From Papio anubis (taxonomy: Eukaryota > Chordata > Mammalia > Primates > Cercopithecidae), in contig NC_044996.1 in the NCBI RefSeq assembly GCF_008728515.1, positions 98,773,287 through 98,837,286 on the forward strand: DNA of 64,000 nucleotides, read 5' to 3'. How positions within the stretch are numbered: position 1 is the first letter of the stretch; each line of letters starts with the position of its first letter. This document shows, in pieces, positions 23,127 through 34,301 of the stretch. The notes below the pieces were generated by a model that saw nothing but the letters and a program-made list of their open reading frames with translations, was not told the DNA's origin and made no database searches. Position numbers and translations under genes: made by a program.

Positions 23127-23154
<28 letters not shown>
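22843..23154 (+). mobile_element. Alu SINE with long A tail
   Basis: Complete dimer with a tail of about 25 A at 23130-23154. Confidence 0.95.
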
Positions 23155-23157
<3 letters not shown>

Positions 23158-25030
23158 GGCTACATGCAGTGTTTTTATCACATTAACAGTCACTTTTTGA
23201 AAAGTCATCTGGCAAAAACAACTGTTAACATTAGATGACAGTGACTTTGACAAAGCCCTATACTACTAGGGTACAAATGACTGAAGAGATTGGCACAAAA
23301 TGAGGAAAGGGGCTTCGTTTCTGAGAATACCAGCTCCACTCAACACTAGATGCTCTCCTGCCTATGGAAATCCACAGGGGCAGTTGCAGAGAGTGCTGCA
23401 TGTTTCATAGTGTTGGGAGAGGACAATGAAAACTAACATTTACCAGGTGCCTGCCATGGACTATTCCTGGGCTTGAGGCTCTAAAGATGTTCCTTTGAAC
23501 AATAACAGCAGCCATCTAGATTAGGTGGTCCTTAGTTATGGCAGAAAAGAGGGGACTGAGGCCCAAGGAGCTAGTAAGTGGTGGATTCCAGTCTTTTCTT
23601 CCAACGGATTAGTAGACACCAATGGCCCATGCAGAGTGTTTCTTGATTTTTGAATACTAACATCATGAATAGCAAATGCTGGCATAGCAATAAGGGTGTG
23701 CCATACATCTGGTCACATTCAAATCATCAGTCCCTTCTCTTTCTGCATAAACACTTGATCTTACAGATATGGAGAGATGCTGGCCAGGGCCATAGATGAG
23801 GTGCTTCTGCAGTCTGCAGTTTCTCTACTGTCCTCAGGACACTGTCATAGTATTAACCCTTTTCTGCCTAGTGATAGTGATATCTGAAAAGGTTATCAAA
23901 TTACCTCTCCTCTAGAAATAAATAGGTTAGTATCTAAACCTGGCCATCAGTAACACATGACATGTAATTCTGAATGAGCAGTAATTCACTGCTCACGTGT
24001 CCAAGGGAAAACAGGCTCTTTTCCTGGGACTTGTACAGGAGGCTTGGAGAGGGTCACTTCCCAGGGTCTGGCTGTATTGAGTTTGCAGATTTGGGTTGTA
24101 ACTCATCCAAACTATCTGGGGAATGCAAGTTAACCTGACAGGAGAAAGAGAAAGAGGAAAAAGACTCATGTTCAAATGGAAATTAAATACGTGTCTGATA
24201 GATTCCACAAATGTCTTGGACACATCTATGAACAGTGTCTGGCACCAGCTGGCACCAGCTGGCTCCAGCACATAAGGGTTTGCTGTGTACCTTAGGGAGA
24301 CTCTGTCATACTTGACCCAAGGAGGCCTGCTTGGTGACCAGGCAGGCATAGTAAGCATGGAGAACACACTTCGTCTCTTTCTCCTAGACCCAGACAGGAA
24401 ACAGAAAACTTTCCTCAAGGCCACTACAGGCCTTTTTAGCGGGCTATGTTACCACTGGCTGGCATTCTCAGAGAAAACACCTCTCCGCTAAAAAGTAAAA
24501 CCCAGATTCTCCCAGCGTGTGTAAGATCCTAGGAACCGGAGCCCCTCCATTGGGTAGAGAACAATCAGAATGAGGCTTTCTTCCCTCACTTCGGGAGGTT
24601 GCTGGCTTTGTAGCCCGGCTCCAAGGCCCCTCTTCCAGGCCACTTCCCCGACTGGGCCAGACCTCTTGCTCTTAGGACGCTCCGAGGGAGGCCTGGGGCC
24701 CCGCTCCGTGTGGCCTGCCTGGACCCCAGAGGGCCGCGCTCTGGAGCTGCCACTGATGTCAGAGGCACGACTCTTTTTCGTATTCCCAGGAGCGGAAGAC
24801 AGAAACAGTGGCCTTGGGGACAGAGGGGTGGGAACACCTCACATCCACTGCAAGATAATGAAGTGGAAGAAGGCATTTCGGCTTCGGAGCTGGCGGGGAC
24901 CTGGCCACTGGAAAGCCCGCGCGGAGTTCTCTCGCCTGTCTCCGCCCAGGTACGCCTCCCCGAGCCTTTTGTACGACTCACCGTTGTTAATGGTCACACA
25001 TTCTTTCTCCCCTTAGAGTTAACACTGTCA
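23155..25030. other. Low-repeat sequence upstream of KRBOX4
   Basis: The longest Alu-free interval before the gene. A MIR-like piece lies at about 23440-23590. Overlapping open frames at 23993-25033 on both strands have no recognisable domain. GC content rises after 24570 towards the promoter. A divergent non-coding transcript is possible but not shown. Confidence 0.5.
23440..23590 (-). mobile_element. MIR SINE (minus)
   Basis: ACATTTACCAGGTGCCTGCC through GACTGAGGCCCAAGGAGCTAG follows MIR core order in reverse complement. Confidence 0.65.
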
Positions 25031-25099
25031 TAACCATTGAAGCGCGGGCCGAGGAGCACCATATCGGCCATAGCCTTTGTTGCCCCGCCTTCAAGTCAC

Positions 25100-25111
25100 T
25101 GCGCGTGCGCA
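25100..25111 (-). promoter_or_regulatory. NRF1-type binding site
   Basis: TGCGCGTGCGCA reads in reverse complement as TGCGCACGCGCA, a perfect fit to the palindromic NRF1 consensus YGCGCAYGCGCR. NRF1 commonly drives TATA-less CpG promoters. Confidence 0.7.
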
Positions 25112-25119
25112 TTGCTTTG

Positions 25120-25237
25120 ACCTCGCGTTCCCAGGGGGCGGTAGGAAGCGGAAATGCTCGGCTGACCCGGAGGGTGGCGCTTCGTTCACACTGGCTGTGG
25201 TCTTCCGCCCCTGAGGTTTCAGGCTCTTGGCAGTGAA
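25120..25237 (+). other. KRBOX4: KRBOX4 exon 1, non-coding (5' end approximate)
   Basis: The 3' edge is set by GTAAGC at 25238, preceded by GGCTCTTGGCAGTGAA. KRAB genes typically begin with such a short CpG-rich 5' UTR exon. The 5' edge is not determined by sequence. Confidence 0.55.
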
Positions 25238-25419
25238 GTAAGCGGGAGGGGGGTGGTGATGGTTTCGATAGGGGAATGTGGGGGACGGGAGGAATGACAG
25301 GAGTTTACGGGGCCGTGGGGTCATGGGGCCACGGGTGAGCGCCCTTGTAGGGGTTGAGTGACACGGGCGATGGGCGTGAGTGTTGGGAGCGAGGTTCGGG
25401 GCCAACGACTAACTAATTG

Positions 25420-25600
25420 ATTGAGTCACTCAGCGCTTGTATCCTCACCCCCTGGTAATTGCCAGGTACTCTTGCAAATGTTTCACATTAATAGGAGCCC
25501 TGTGAGGTGTTACGATGATTATTTTCCTGCTATAGAGAGAAAACGGCACAGTGTGGCTTGGCAGCCTGTCCAAAGTCACGTAGGTAGCAAACCCGAGGGA
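25420..25600 (-). mobile_element. MIR SINE (minus)
   Basis: GAGCCCTGTGAGGTGTTACG, then GCCTGTCCAAAGTCACGTAGG follow the reverse-complement MIR core order, inside the first KRBOX4 intron. Confidence 0.75.
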
Positions 25601-25994
25601 GCCTTTTTCTTTTTCTTTTCCTGTACTTTGTTTATCATGTTTATTATTTCCTGTGTGTCTCTTCTTCCAGACTAGAAATCTGGAACTGGGAATTTGAAAT
25701 TTTGTTCACTGATGGATTTGCAGCACGGAGAACCGGCTCATGGAAGGCACTCATTTCTTCAGTGAATGAAAGTGGCACAGCAGGTGATCAGTTGGTTCCA
25801 AAGCCCCACTCAGAAAGGCAGGGTTTCGCTCACTGAGGATAATTGAGTTGTGCATGAATGTCAACTCTTAAAGCTAGAATGAGGCATTACCCCTCTTCTG
25901 TTGGGTAAAAACCTTTGGGTTTTACTCAACTTCACTGCATGGAAGGGAGCATAGGTGTTGCTAATTGAATCTCCTGTGGTCATTGTGTTTCAAG

Positions 25995-26106
25995 GGTCAG
26001 AGTGCAGACCTGAGATCACTGCTACACCGACTTCAGACTCCAGTTTATCTGTGACCCGGCTTCCTCACTTAGTCTCAGAAGACTTAGGCTGAGGCCCCAG
26101 GAGGAG
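25995..26106 (+). other. KRBOX4: Candidate KRBOX4 5' UTR exon
   Basis: The interval is bounded by TGTGTTTCAAG upstream and GAGGAG/GTGAGT downstream, a near-consensus donor. It contains no repeat that I recognise. Support is only splice-site quality and location between exon 1 and the start-codon exon. A second option with acceptor CTTCTTCCAG at about 25671 exists. Confidence 0.35.
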
Positions 26107-27339
26107 GTGAGTTCCCTGGGTCACAGGCAGAGATCTGGTGCTATAGTGATGGCCCCAGCTGGGGTGTGTTTGTCTCTGAATCTCTTGGTCCTACCGCCTT
26201 GGACATAAGAGAGGTAGGCTGAGCTGAGGCGAGTTGGAGGAGAAGCCTCAGCCCAGAGTCCAGACCCAGATCCTCAGGGCAGAGAAAGGAGGCTCATAGG
26301 ACAGCAGATCCTAGAAGAGCTGGATCCTTAGTGACCTTTGTCCCTCACTTCAGCTGAGACAGAGCAAACTGGCTCAACTTCCAGGTGCCATCGAGGACCA
26401 TATGACAGTGCAGTTTGATTCCTACTGGAGGAGGGACAGGTGAAAGTCACAGGTGAATGGAGACATGGGTGCCCCCGCCATGGGGCAGGTGCCCTGCTGT
26501 AATGCCTGCAAAGGCGGGATGAGGCTAGAAAGGATCACAGCCAGCCACAGAGGATTGGCCTCTCCTAGCACACCTATTTGTGCACCCCCGTGCTTCCTTC
26601 TCTTGCCATTGGCTTTTTCTGAATTTGAGTCAGCCCCACATCATCAACCAGGCACCTGCTTCCAAGGGAAATGCGAGTGTCCCTTCATCCTGACCAAAGT
26701 GCAGAAAATATATTTTTAGTTTATAGAATTTCAGAGTAGTCTCTAGGTACGCTGTCATCCAGCTCTGCTGCCTTATTTAGAAGCTTAATGAAACCAGGTC
26801 TGAGGACATGACTTGTTAACCTACACGGAGCTGAACCCTGTTGTCCTGATGGTATCACAGTGATTGCTGAAGTAAGAAATGGTTACTCTGCACAGAAGCT
26901 CCTTGCTGGAACTTTCTTTTGAAAAACTGCCAAAGAAGGAGGAGCATGGCAATCAGAATACAAATCGTGGGAAAGGAGGAAGTGGTGGGGTGGGAACAGG
27001 GTAGGTGGCCAGTTAAAGAGGCGGGTGCAGGGGAGCAGGCACAGTGGTTTTCAACCCCTCACAGAACTGACAGTGCTGGGCTGTTACCCACCCAGCCCCA
27101 CACCTCTCCTCCCCTGCAGCCCTCTGAGCCCGTGTTGGGCTCCTTCCTCCAAACCACATCAAGAGATCCTACTCATACACACTTGCAGAGGGTCTTTTCA
27201 CCTCTAGGGCTCTGTTTGATAAGAATTGATTTTTAATAATTTTTAATTTTTGTTTCATTAGTAATTAATTTTCATTGTCAAAAATGCAAATAAACAAGAA
27301 AATTAAAACCACCAATCAATGTAACCAATGTCAGCATTT
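26107..27339. other. Intronic, low-repeat sequence
   Basis: No exon with both good borders was recognised. The open frame at 26453-26719 has no motif. Confidence 0.4.
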
Positions 27340-27358
27340 GAATAAATGCTGTTTGAGA

Positions 27359-27654
27359 TCAGGCGCTGTGACTTACACCTGTAATCCCAGCACTTTGAGA
27401 GGCCAAGGCGGGTGGATCACCTGAGGTCAGGAGTTCGAGACCAGACTGACCAACATGGTGAAACCCCGTCTCTACTAAAAATACAAAAATAATTAGCTGG
27501 GCATGTTGGTGCATGCCTATAATCCCAGCTACTTGGGATGCTGAGGCAGAAGAATCGCTTGAACCCAGGAGGTGGAGGTTGCAGTGAGCCAAGATCATGC
27601 CACTGCGCTCCAGCCTGGGCAAAAAGAGCAAAACTGTGTCTCAAAAAAAAAAAA
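27359..27654 (+). mobile_element. Alu SINE
   Basis: A perfect 19-bp target duplication, GAATAAATGCTGTTTGAGA, stands at 27340-27358 and 27655-27673. Confidence 0.96.
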
Positions 27655-27865
27655 GAATAAATGCTGTTTGAGACTTCATATTTGTACATATTGCTTAACA
27701 AAAATGAGATCACACTGCAGTTGCTTTGCCGGAACCTCCTTTTAAACACCCAGGAACTGAAAACGAAGTTTAGAAACCATCTTTAAAGCCTGTATAGTAT
27801 GCTTGTTTTGCACGTTTCATATTTTTTTACTGAGTCCCCTTTGCTGCACATTTAGTTGCTTCCAA

Positions 27866-28155
27866 GTTTTTTTTTATTTTTTATTTTTGAGCCAGGCTCT
27901 GACGTTTTCACACAGGCCGGAGTGCAGGAACGTGATCATGGCTCACTAACCTCGCACTCCTCGGCTCAAGAGACCCTCCCACCTCAGCCTTTTGAGTAGC
28001 TGGGACTACAGGCATGCACCACCACGCCAGCTAATTTTTTTAATTTTTAGTTTTGTAGAGACAAGGCCTTGCTATGTTGCCCAGGCTGGTCTTGAACTCC
28101 TGGCCTCAATCAATCCTCTCCTTCAGCCTCCCCACATGCAGGGATTATAGGCACA
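27866..28155 (-). mobile_element. Old Alu
   Basis: Diverged, starting TTTTTTTTTATTTTTTATTTT and ending near GGGATTATAGGCAC, with part of the terminal 5' Alu end lost. Confidence 0.87.
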
Positions 28156-28300
28156 TTTTTTTAGTGGAAATGACAACAGTAACATTTTGCATCTTTGTGC
28201 TAGGAATAGAACTCTTGAGGTAAAGGAGATGTTAAGTTGTTACTGGTTTCTGACATTTAGATGACCTTGGACACAAGTCATACATCTGTCCAGTAAGGGA

Positions 28301-28460
28301 GACAAAGTTTCATGTGCAAAACCCACATGATCTTAGTAGCAAGACAGTTTCATGTGTAAAACCCACATGATCTTAGTAGCAAGACAGTTTCATGCGCAAA
28401 ACCCACATGATCTTAGTAGCGAGACAGTTTCATGCGCAAAACCCACATGATCTTAGTAGC
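28301..28460. repeat. 40-bp minisatellite, four copies
   Basis: Four head-to-tail units of exactly 40 bp start at 28301, 28341, 28381 and 28421. Each carries ACCCACATGATCTTAGTAGC, at 28321, 28361, 28401 and 28441. Units differ only at a few sites (CATGTGC, CATGTGT, CATGCGC, CATGCGC). The first has an inverted repeat CATGTG-N8-CACATG. It lies about 140 bp before the start-codon exon of KRBOX4. Confidence 0.97.
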
Positions 28461-28603
28461 ATCCCATGGGAATAGGCTGAAGCTACCAGGCCTTATTTTT
28501 AGATCATTCTTCCCAGGGTGCAAAGGTAATTATTATTAGGGTGGTGATGATGATCTTATGTCTATACCCACTGAACTCAACCTTTCTAATTCTGTCTTTA
28601 TAG

Positions 28604-28647
28604 ATCTCCATCCTTTGCCAGAGCACAACAAGATGGCCATGTCCCAG
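28604..28647 (+). CDS. KRBOX4: KRBOX4 start-codon exon (coding part 28633-28647)
   Basis: This small exon lies between TCTGTCTTTATAG and CAG/GTGAGT. The ATG at 28633 begins MAMSQ, which is the N-terminus I recall for KRBOX4 and its neighbour ZNF674, and the exon ends after CAG in phase 0. The acceptor at 39238 continues with GAA (Glu), giving MAMSQES across the junction. The preceding bases AACAAG give an acceptable start context, with A at -3. Confidence 0.88.
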
Positions 28648-29336
28648 GTGAGTTCTACTGTACCCCTACTTTTTTTCCAGTGAAATTGAGGCAAAGTTTG
28701 GAATCTATATAATACACTTGAAAATACCAATTATCCACTCTTCTCTGGCTGTTTTCTGTTCAACTTGTCCTCAGCCTCTGGTTTCTCTAATCCTTCCCCT
28801 CACCAGGAGAGAGGAAAAACAGAAAAAGATACTTCTCTCTACTTGTTCTTCCAGAAACTGTACCTCATCTTTTCTTCTCCTTCTCAGAGAAGAATTGTTT
28901 AAATACATAGATTCATCTTGCTTTCTCCTCTTTCTTCACTTCTAGATCGCTTGGTCTTTTTTACTGTGTTTAAGAGAATATGTTTGTATATAATGTTTTA
29001 ATGTACATAGAAGAAACTAGTAGCCAGTAAAGTTTCTATTTCTTCTCCCCCTGGTACCACATTCCTCCTTAGAGATGTCCACTGTTAACAGTTGGTTGAA
29101 ACTGTGAGGTAGATGCATTTATGTCAGTTTAATGAACTAAAAACATATACATATGTGTTGTTTTTTATGCTTTTACACAAATGGCATCATATTCACATAC
29201 CTATCTTGCTTTTTGAACCTGATTATATCCTGGGTGGTGTTCCTTGTTAATATATAAAGATTGTTTTAATTCCTATTTCATAGTATGGATATATCATGTA
29301 ACTATTTTTTCTATTCACAGATATTTAGGTTTTTAA

Positions 29337-29340
<4 letters not shown>

Positions 29341-29376
<36 letters not shown>
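29341..29376. repeat. (TG)n microsatellite
   Basis: An uninterrupted TG tract of about 18 units joins directly onto the 3' end of the minus-strand Alu that follows. Confidence 0.97.
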
Positions 29377-29377
<1 letters not shown>

Positions 29378-29656
29378 CGGAGTTTCACTCTTGTTGCCTA
29401 GGCTAGAGTGCAATGGTGCGATCTCGGCTCACTGCAACCTCTGCCTCCCAGGTTCAAGCGATTCTCCTGCCTCAGCCAACCGAGTAGCTGGGATTACAGG
29501 CATGTGCCACCACGCACAACTAATTTTGTATTTTCAGTAGAGACGAGGTTTCTCCATGTTGGTCAGGCCGGTCTCGAACTCCTGACCTCAGGTGATCCAT
29601 CCACCTCGGCCTCCCAAAGTGTCGGGATTACAGGCATGAGCCACCATGCCTAGCCT
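29377..29656 (-). mobile_element. Alu SINE
   Basis: Complete dimer from GACGGAGTTTCACTC to CATGCCTAGCC. Its A tail has been replaced by the TG tract. Confidence 0.94.
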
Positions 29657-30172
29657 AATTTCTTTTTACTATTGTAAACAGTGCCTCATGAACAACTTTC
29701 TCTGTATCTGCTTGCTCTGTAGTGCCAGTGTTTATGGAGGTTATACCTGGTAGTCAGGTTTTGACTAAAAGGTACTGAGACTTAAATTTGCCCTCCGAAA
29801 TCCTTCATAATTACTCCTTTCACTAAATGTAAAGACCAGATAATTTCTGTGTTCCAATTTTCCTGGCTATTAAAGACGAAAAGGTACCCAGTTCATTTTG
29901 TGAAGCCACTTAACCTGAAATTTGAGGAAGATGCTACAAAAAAGAAAATTGTAGACCAGTTTCCCTTAAGAACATGGATTTTAAAATGTAAAAATATTCT
30001 GAATAGAGCATTAATAAATTGAACATTTAAAAGTAATGCATACACATAGTAAAAATTCAAATGAAAGCTTTGTTCAAGAAAAGGCAAAAAATAATTTTCC
30101 CATCCTCAAGATTCCTTCATTTTTTGGTAGTTTTTCAGAGAATATGTATGCTTACCCGTATGGATGTATGAA
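29657..30172. other. Intronic sequence, old LINE-like
   Basis: AT-rich sequence with no bounded element and no exon. Confidence 0.4.
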
Positions 30173-30174
30173 TC

Positions 30175-30476
30175 TTTTTTTTTTTTTTTTTTTTTTTTTA
30201 CAGAATCTTGCTCTGTTGCCCAGGCTGGAGCGCAGTGGCGCAATCTCGGCTCACCGCAAGCTCCGCCTCCCGTGTTCACGCCATTCTCCTGCCTCAGCCT
30301 CCCGAGTAGCTGGGACTACAGGCGCCTGCAACCACGCCCGGTTAATTTTTTGTATTTTTACTAGAAACGGGGTTTCACCATGTTAACCAGGATGGTCTCA
30401 ATCTCCAGACCTCGTGATCCACCCGCCTCAGCCTCCCAAAGTGCTGGGATTACAGGCGTGAGCCACCGGGCCCAGC
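30175..30476 (-). mobile_element. AluY
   Basis: GGATGTATGAATCT (about 30162) and GGATGTATGAGTCT (about 30479) flank it. The T run is about 25 nt. Carries CTCCGCCTCCCGTGTTCACGCC, an AluY-type stretch (shortened here to CGTGTTCACGCC). Confidence 0.94.
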
Positions 30477-30829
30477 CAGGATGTATGAGTCTCTGTTCAC
30501 TCCTGTGTGTGCTAGCTCTTGCTCTCACATGCTTTTTCTCTAACACATTAGAGCTCATTCTGGTCCTTTTGGTCTTGTCTTCATGATCATTCCACTTTAC
30601 TTGTATTTAATTGTCCCTAGGGTTTCTTAGTGCAGCACTATTGTCATTGTGGTTCTGATCATTATTTGTTGTGGCTGCTTTCCTGTGCATTGTATGTATA
30701 GCAGAGTCCCTGGCCTCTATCTCTGCTAGGTGCCAGTAGAATCCCTCCTCCAGTTTTGGCAACCAAAGTGTCTCTAGTCATTGCCAAATATCCCCTAGGG
30801 GAGAGAAGTATCCAGTGTTTAAAACCAAT

Positions 30830-31225
30830 GGTCTACCTTGTTTGCAAAAGCAGCTGCTTAGTATTTCATTGCATGGGAACACCAATATTTATTCACCTTT
30901 CTCCTAGTGATGAACATTTAGGGTATTTCTAGTCTTTTGCTGCTATAAACAGCATAGCAATGTACAGTACATTCCGTTGCCTGCATGTGAGTATGTCAGA
31001 TGTGAGATTTCTAGGTCAGATTCATGTGCATCATGGATTTTGATTCAGAACTGTCAAATTGCCCTCCAAATAGAATATATTGATGTGTACTCCTAGCGGC
31101 AGTATATGCCTTTTCCCATAAGTGGGCAATCACAGTGCATTATCCAATGCTTTGATTTTTGCCATGATGCAGGATAAAAGAGTGGTGCATTTTAATTCAC
31201 ATTTCCTGAAATTAGTGTCTTTTCA
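30830..31225 (-). mobile_element. L1M-type LINE remnant
   Basis: GTATTTCATTGCATGGGAAC, then GCTATAAACAGCA and CAAATTGCCCTCCAAATAG follow the reverse-complement order of the 3' part of old L1 elements. Confidence 0.65.
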
Positions 31226-31237
31226 TATTTTTTGTTT

Positions 31238-31511
31238 CTTTGTTTTTTGGAGACAGGGTCTCAGTCTGTCACCCAGGCTACAGTATGGTGGCATGATCAC
31301 AGCTCACTGCAGCTTCGACCTCCTAGGCTCAGGTGATCCTCCTGCCTCAGCCTCCTGAATAGCTAGGACCACAGGCGTGCGCCACCACACCTGGCTAATT
31401 TTTGTATTTTTTGTAGAGACAGGATTTTGCCATGTTGCCCAGGCTGGTCTCTAACTCCTGAGCTCAAGCGATCTACCTGCCTTGGCCTCCCAAAGTGCTG
31501 GGATTACAGGT
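31238..31511 (-). mobile_element. Old Alu (J-type)
   Basis: Begins GGAGACAGGGTCTCAGTCTG. Its distal end runs into the next Alu after GGGATTACAGG. Confidence 0.92.
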
Positions 31512-31530
31512 GGGACTATTGCACTGGGCT

Positions 31531-31823
31531 ATTTGTTTTTTGAGACAGAGTCTTGTTGTGTTGCCCAGGCTGGAGTGCAGTGGTGTGGTCATGGCTCACT
31601 GCAGCCTCAACCTCCCAGGCTCAAGCCATCCTCCCACCTCAGCCTCCCAAGTAGCCGGGAATACAGGTACATGCCACCACACCTGGCTAATTTTTCAATT
31701 TTTTGTAGAGTTGGAGTCTTACTGTGTTGGCCAGGCTGTTCTCCAATGCCTGAATTCAAGCAATTCTACCACCCTGGCCTTCCAGTATGGTGAGATTACA
31801 GGTGTGAGCCACTGTGCCCAGTC
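31531..31823 (-). mobile_element. Alu SINE
   Basis: Second of two adjacent minus-strand Alus. Ends GTGCCCAGTC. Confidence 0.92.
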
Positions 31824-32099
31824 TTCTTTTCATTTTTTTAACCACCATTTGTACTTCTTTATTTCAATTATTTATTCTAGTAATTTGCCTCCTTTTCTCT
31901 TGGGTGTGGAATTAATTTGATTGCTGGATGCTAGCTCTTTATGTTAACTCAAGTAAATAAGATCTCTATCATATACGTTGCAAATATTTTTTCATACTTC
32001 ATTTGCTTTGACTTGTCTTATTAAGTTTGGGGAGTGGACACTTACATTTTGTTAATGTGGTCTAATTTCACAATCTTTTGTGACTTCTGGATTTTCTTT

Positions 32100-33180
32100 T
32101 ATTGCTTATATAGGATTCTGTGAGTCAAGATTATAAAAATGGCATTTCAGTTATGTGGAAAAAGTGGTTACTGAATGGTGGTGACACAGCTGAGTGTCTG
32201 TATGGAAACAAAGACTCCTATATCATATAAAAGTGAATTCTAGATTGGTTGAAGACCTAAATATATAGTTGAAAAATTGGGTAAAAATTTAGGAGGATAT
32301 ATGGATAACTTTGTGCAGTGCAAGAAACGTTTTTTTTTTGTTTGTTTGTTTGTTTGTTTGTTTGTTTTTGAGATGCAGCCTCCTTCTGTGGCCCAGGCTG
32401 GAGTGCAGTGGCGCGATCTTAGCTCACTGCAACCTCCACCTCCCGGGTTCAAGCAATTCTCCCACCTCAGCCTCCCAAGTAGCTCAGACTACAGGTGTGC
32501 GCCACCATGCCTGGCTAATTTTCATATTTTTAGTAGAGACGGGGTTTCACCCTGTTGGCCAGGCTGATCTTGAATTCCTGACCTCAACTGAACTGCCCGC
32601 CTCAATCTCCCAAAGTGCTGGGATTACAGGCGTAAACCGCCGTGCCTGGCCCTGCAAGAAACATTTTTAATGAAGATGGAAAACCCAGAAATCATAAAGG
32701 GAAATATTGTCAGGTTAGACTGCATTAAAATGTTAAAAACCTGTAGAGTGAGAAGACATATTTGAAGCTGAGAGAAAATACCTTTTATGCATATAATACA
32801 CAGAGGATTTATGTATGTAATATGAACAATGATTTAAAAAACAAAAAAAATGTGGTAGAAAGGAGTCAAAAAGATAAGACAGGCAATTTAGAAGAAAAAA
32901 AAAGTGATGCTATTTGAAAGAATATTTACTTTTTCCAGTTTTCAAGCCAGGAAAACAGGGCTGATTTTTATTCCTCCCTTTTTGTTGTATTTCAACAAAT
33001 GAACCCAGTCTCAGTCCTCTTCTACTAACTGTTTGCCTTTCAGATATTTTTTGTTTTATATAGATACAAAACCACAAAATTTTGCATGGGTTGTTTTTAA
33101 TGAAAATATGCTCCTACTATGCTTTTCTGAAATTTGCTGTTTTTGTTTGTTTGTTTGTTTTTTCATTTAGACAAAAGTAT
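32100..33180 (+). mobile_element. L1M remnant, split by an Alu
   Basis: GCATTTCAGTTATG, GATTGGTTGAAGACCTAAAT and, after the Alu, GAAAACCCAGAAATCATAAAGG follow L1 ORF2 3' order on the + strand. Confidence 0.6.
32331..32653 (-). mobile_element. Alu SINE with (GTTT)n tail
   Basis: GCAAGAAACGTTTTT and GCAAGAAACATTTTT flank it. The tail is a run of TTTG units at about 32340-32366. Confidence 0.95.
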
Positions 33181-33211
33181 CCCAGGCATCCTTATGTGTG
33201 AGTCAATTTTT

Positions 33212-33489
33212 TTTTTTTTTTTTTGAGATGAAGTCTTGCTCTGCAGGCTGGAGTACAGTGGTGCGATCTTGGCTCACTGCAACCTCCACCTCCCGGGTTC
33301 AAGAGATTCTCCTTTCTCAGTCTCCCGAGTAGCTGGGATTATAGGCTCGCGCCACCACACCCAGCTAATTTTTGTATTTTTAGTAGAGATGGGGTTTTGC
33401 CATGTTAGCCAGGCTGGTCTCAAACTCCTGATCTCTGCCTCAGCCTCCCAAAGTGCTAAGATTATAGGCGTGAGCCACCGCACCCATCC
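33212..33489 (-). mobile_element. Alu SINE
   Basis: A perfect 17-bp target duplication, TGTGTGAGTCAATTTTT, stands at 33195-33211 and 33490-33506. A short deletion of the Alu start of the right monomer is seen (CTCTGCAGGCTGG). Confidence 0.96.
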
Positions 33490-33699
33490 TGTGTGAGTCA
33501 ATTTTTATCATGACAGTTCCAGAGTATAGATGGAACAATTTATTTAACTACTCTCTCGTCCTAGTCCATATGCAGATTATTTGCCAATCAGGGGTTATTT
33601 TTCTCATAAGCAATGTCACCTGGTAATACAGCTGTTGTTCTACCATTTGGGGGTTCCCAGGAACACAGTACATTTAGAGCTTTCTTTATTTTTCTTTTC

Positions 33700-34301
33700 T
33701 TTTTTTTTTTTTTTTTTTTTTTGAGACAGGGTCTCACTCTGTTGCCCAGGCTGAAGTACAGTGGCACGATCTCGGTTCACTGCAACCTCAGCCTCCTGGG
33801 CTCATGGCTCATGGAGTTCTTCCACTTCAGCCTCCTGAGTAGCTGGGACTACAGGCACAAACCACCATGCCCGGCTAACTTTTTTTTTTTTGAGACAGAG
33901 TCTCGCTGTTGCCAGGCTGGAGTGCAGTGGCACGATCTTGGCTCACTGCAACCTCCACCTCGTAGGTTCAAGTGATTCTTCTGCCTTAGCCTCCCGAGTA
34001 GCTGGGACTACAGGCGCGTGCCACCACGCCCAGCTGACTTTTGTATTCTTAGTAGAGACAGGGTTTCCCATGTTGGCCAGGATGGTCTCGATCTCTTGAC
34101 CTCGTGATCCGCCTGCCTCAGCCTACCAAAGTGCTAGGATTATAGGCATGAGCCACTGCGCCCAGCCCTTTTTTATTTTTATAGAGATGGGGTTTCTCCA
34201 TGTTGCCCAGGCTGGTCTCAAACTCCTGAGCTCAAGCGATCCATCTGCCTTGGTCTCCCGAAGTGCTGAGATTACAGGCGTGAGCCAGTGTGCCAGGCCT
34301 T
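33700..34301 (-). mobile_element. Alu interrupted by another Alu
   Basis: The outer copy occupies 33700-33882 and 34169-34301. It breaks at GCCCGGCTAAC and resumes at TTTTTATAGAGATGGGG, which together restore the normal Alu order. Confidence 0.92.
33883..34168 (-). mobile_element. Inner Alu inserted in the linker of the outer Alu
   Basis: Complete dimer from GAGACAGAGTCTCGC to GCGCCCAGCC, in the same orientation as its host. The insertion point is the T-rich middle linker. Confidence 0.92.

Larger units (their letters stand above)
25031..25245 (+). promoter_or_regulatory. KRBOX4: CpG-rich promoter of KRBOX4
   Basis: About 18 CpG dinucleotides fall in 215 bp, in contrast to the CpG-poor surroundings outside Alus. 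It contains an NRF1-type site (25100-25111), GC-rich blocks and no clear TATA box, and leads into a GTAAGC donor. This is the usual layout of KRAB-gene promoters. The start site is inferred to lie between about 25110 and 25200. Confidence 0.75.

Noticed and set aside
24285..25405. Open frames on both strands just upstream of and across the KRBOX4 promoter (104-148 codons)
   Set aside because: They overlap each other in GC-rich DNA, lack recognisable domains and have no supporting splice context. A divergent non-coding transcript remains possible but is not shown by sequence.
28301..28460. The 40-bp array as a CRISPR array
   Set aside because: There are no unique spacers between conserved repeats. 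The whole 40-bp unit repeats, and this is a primate nuclear genome.
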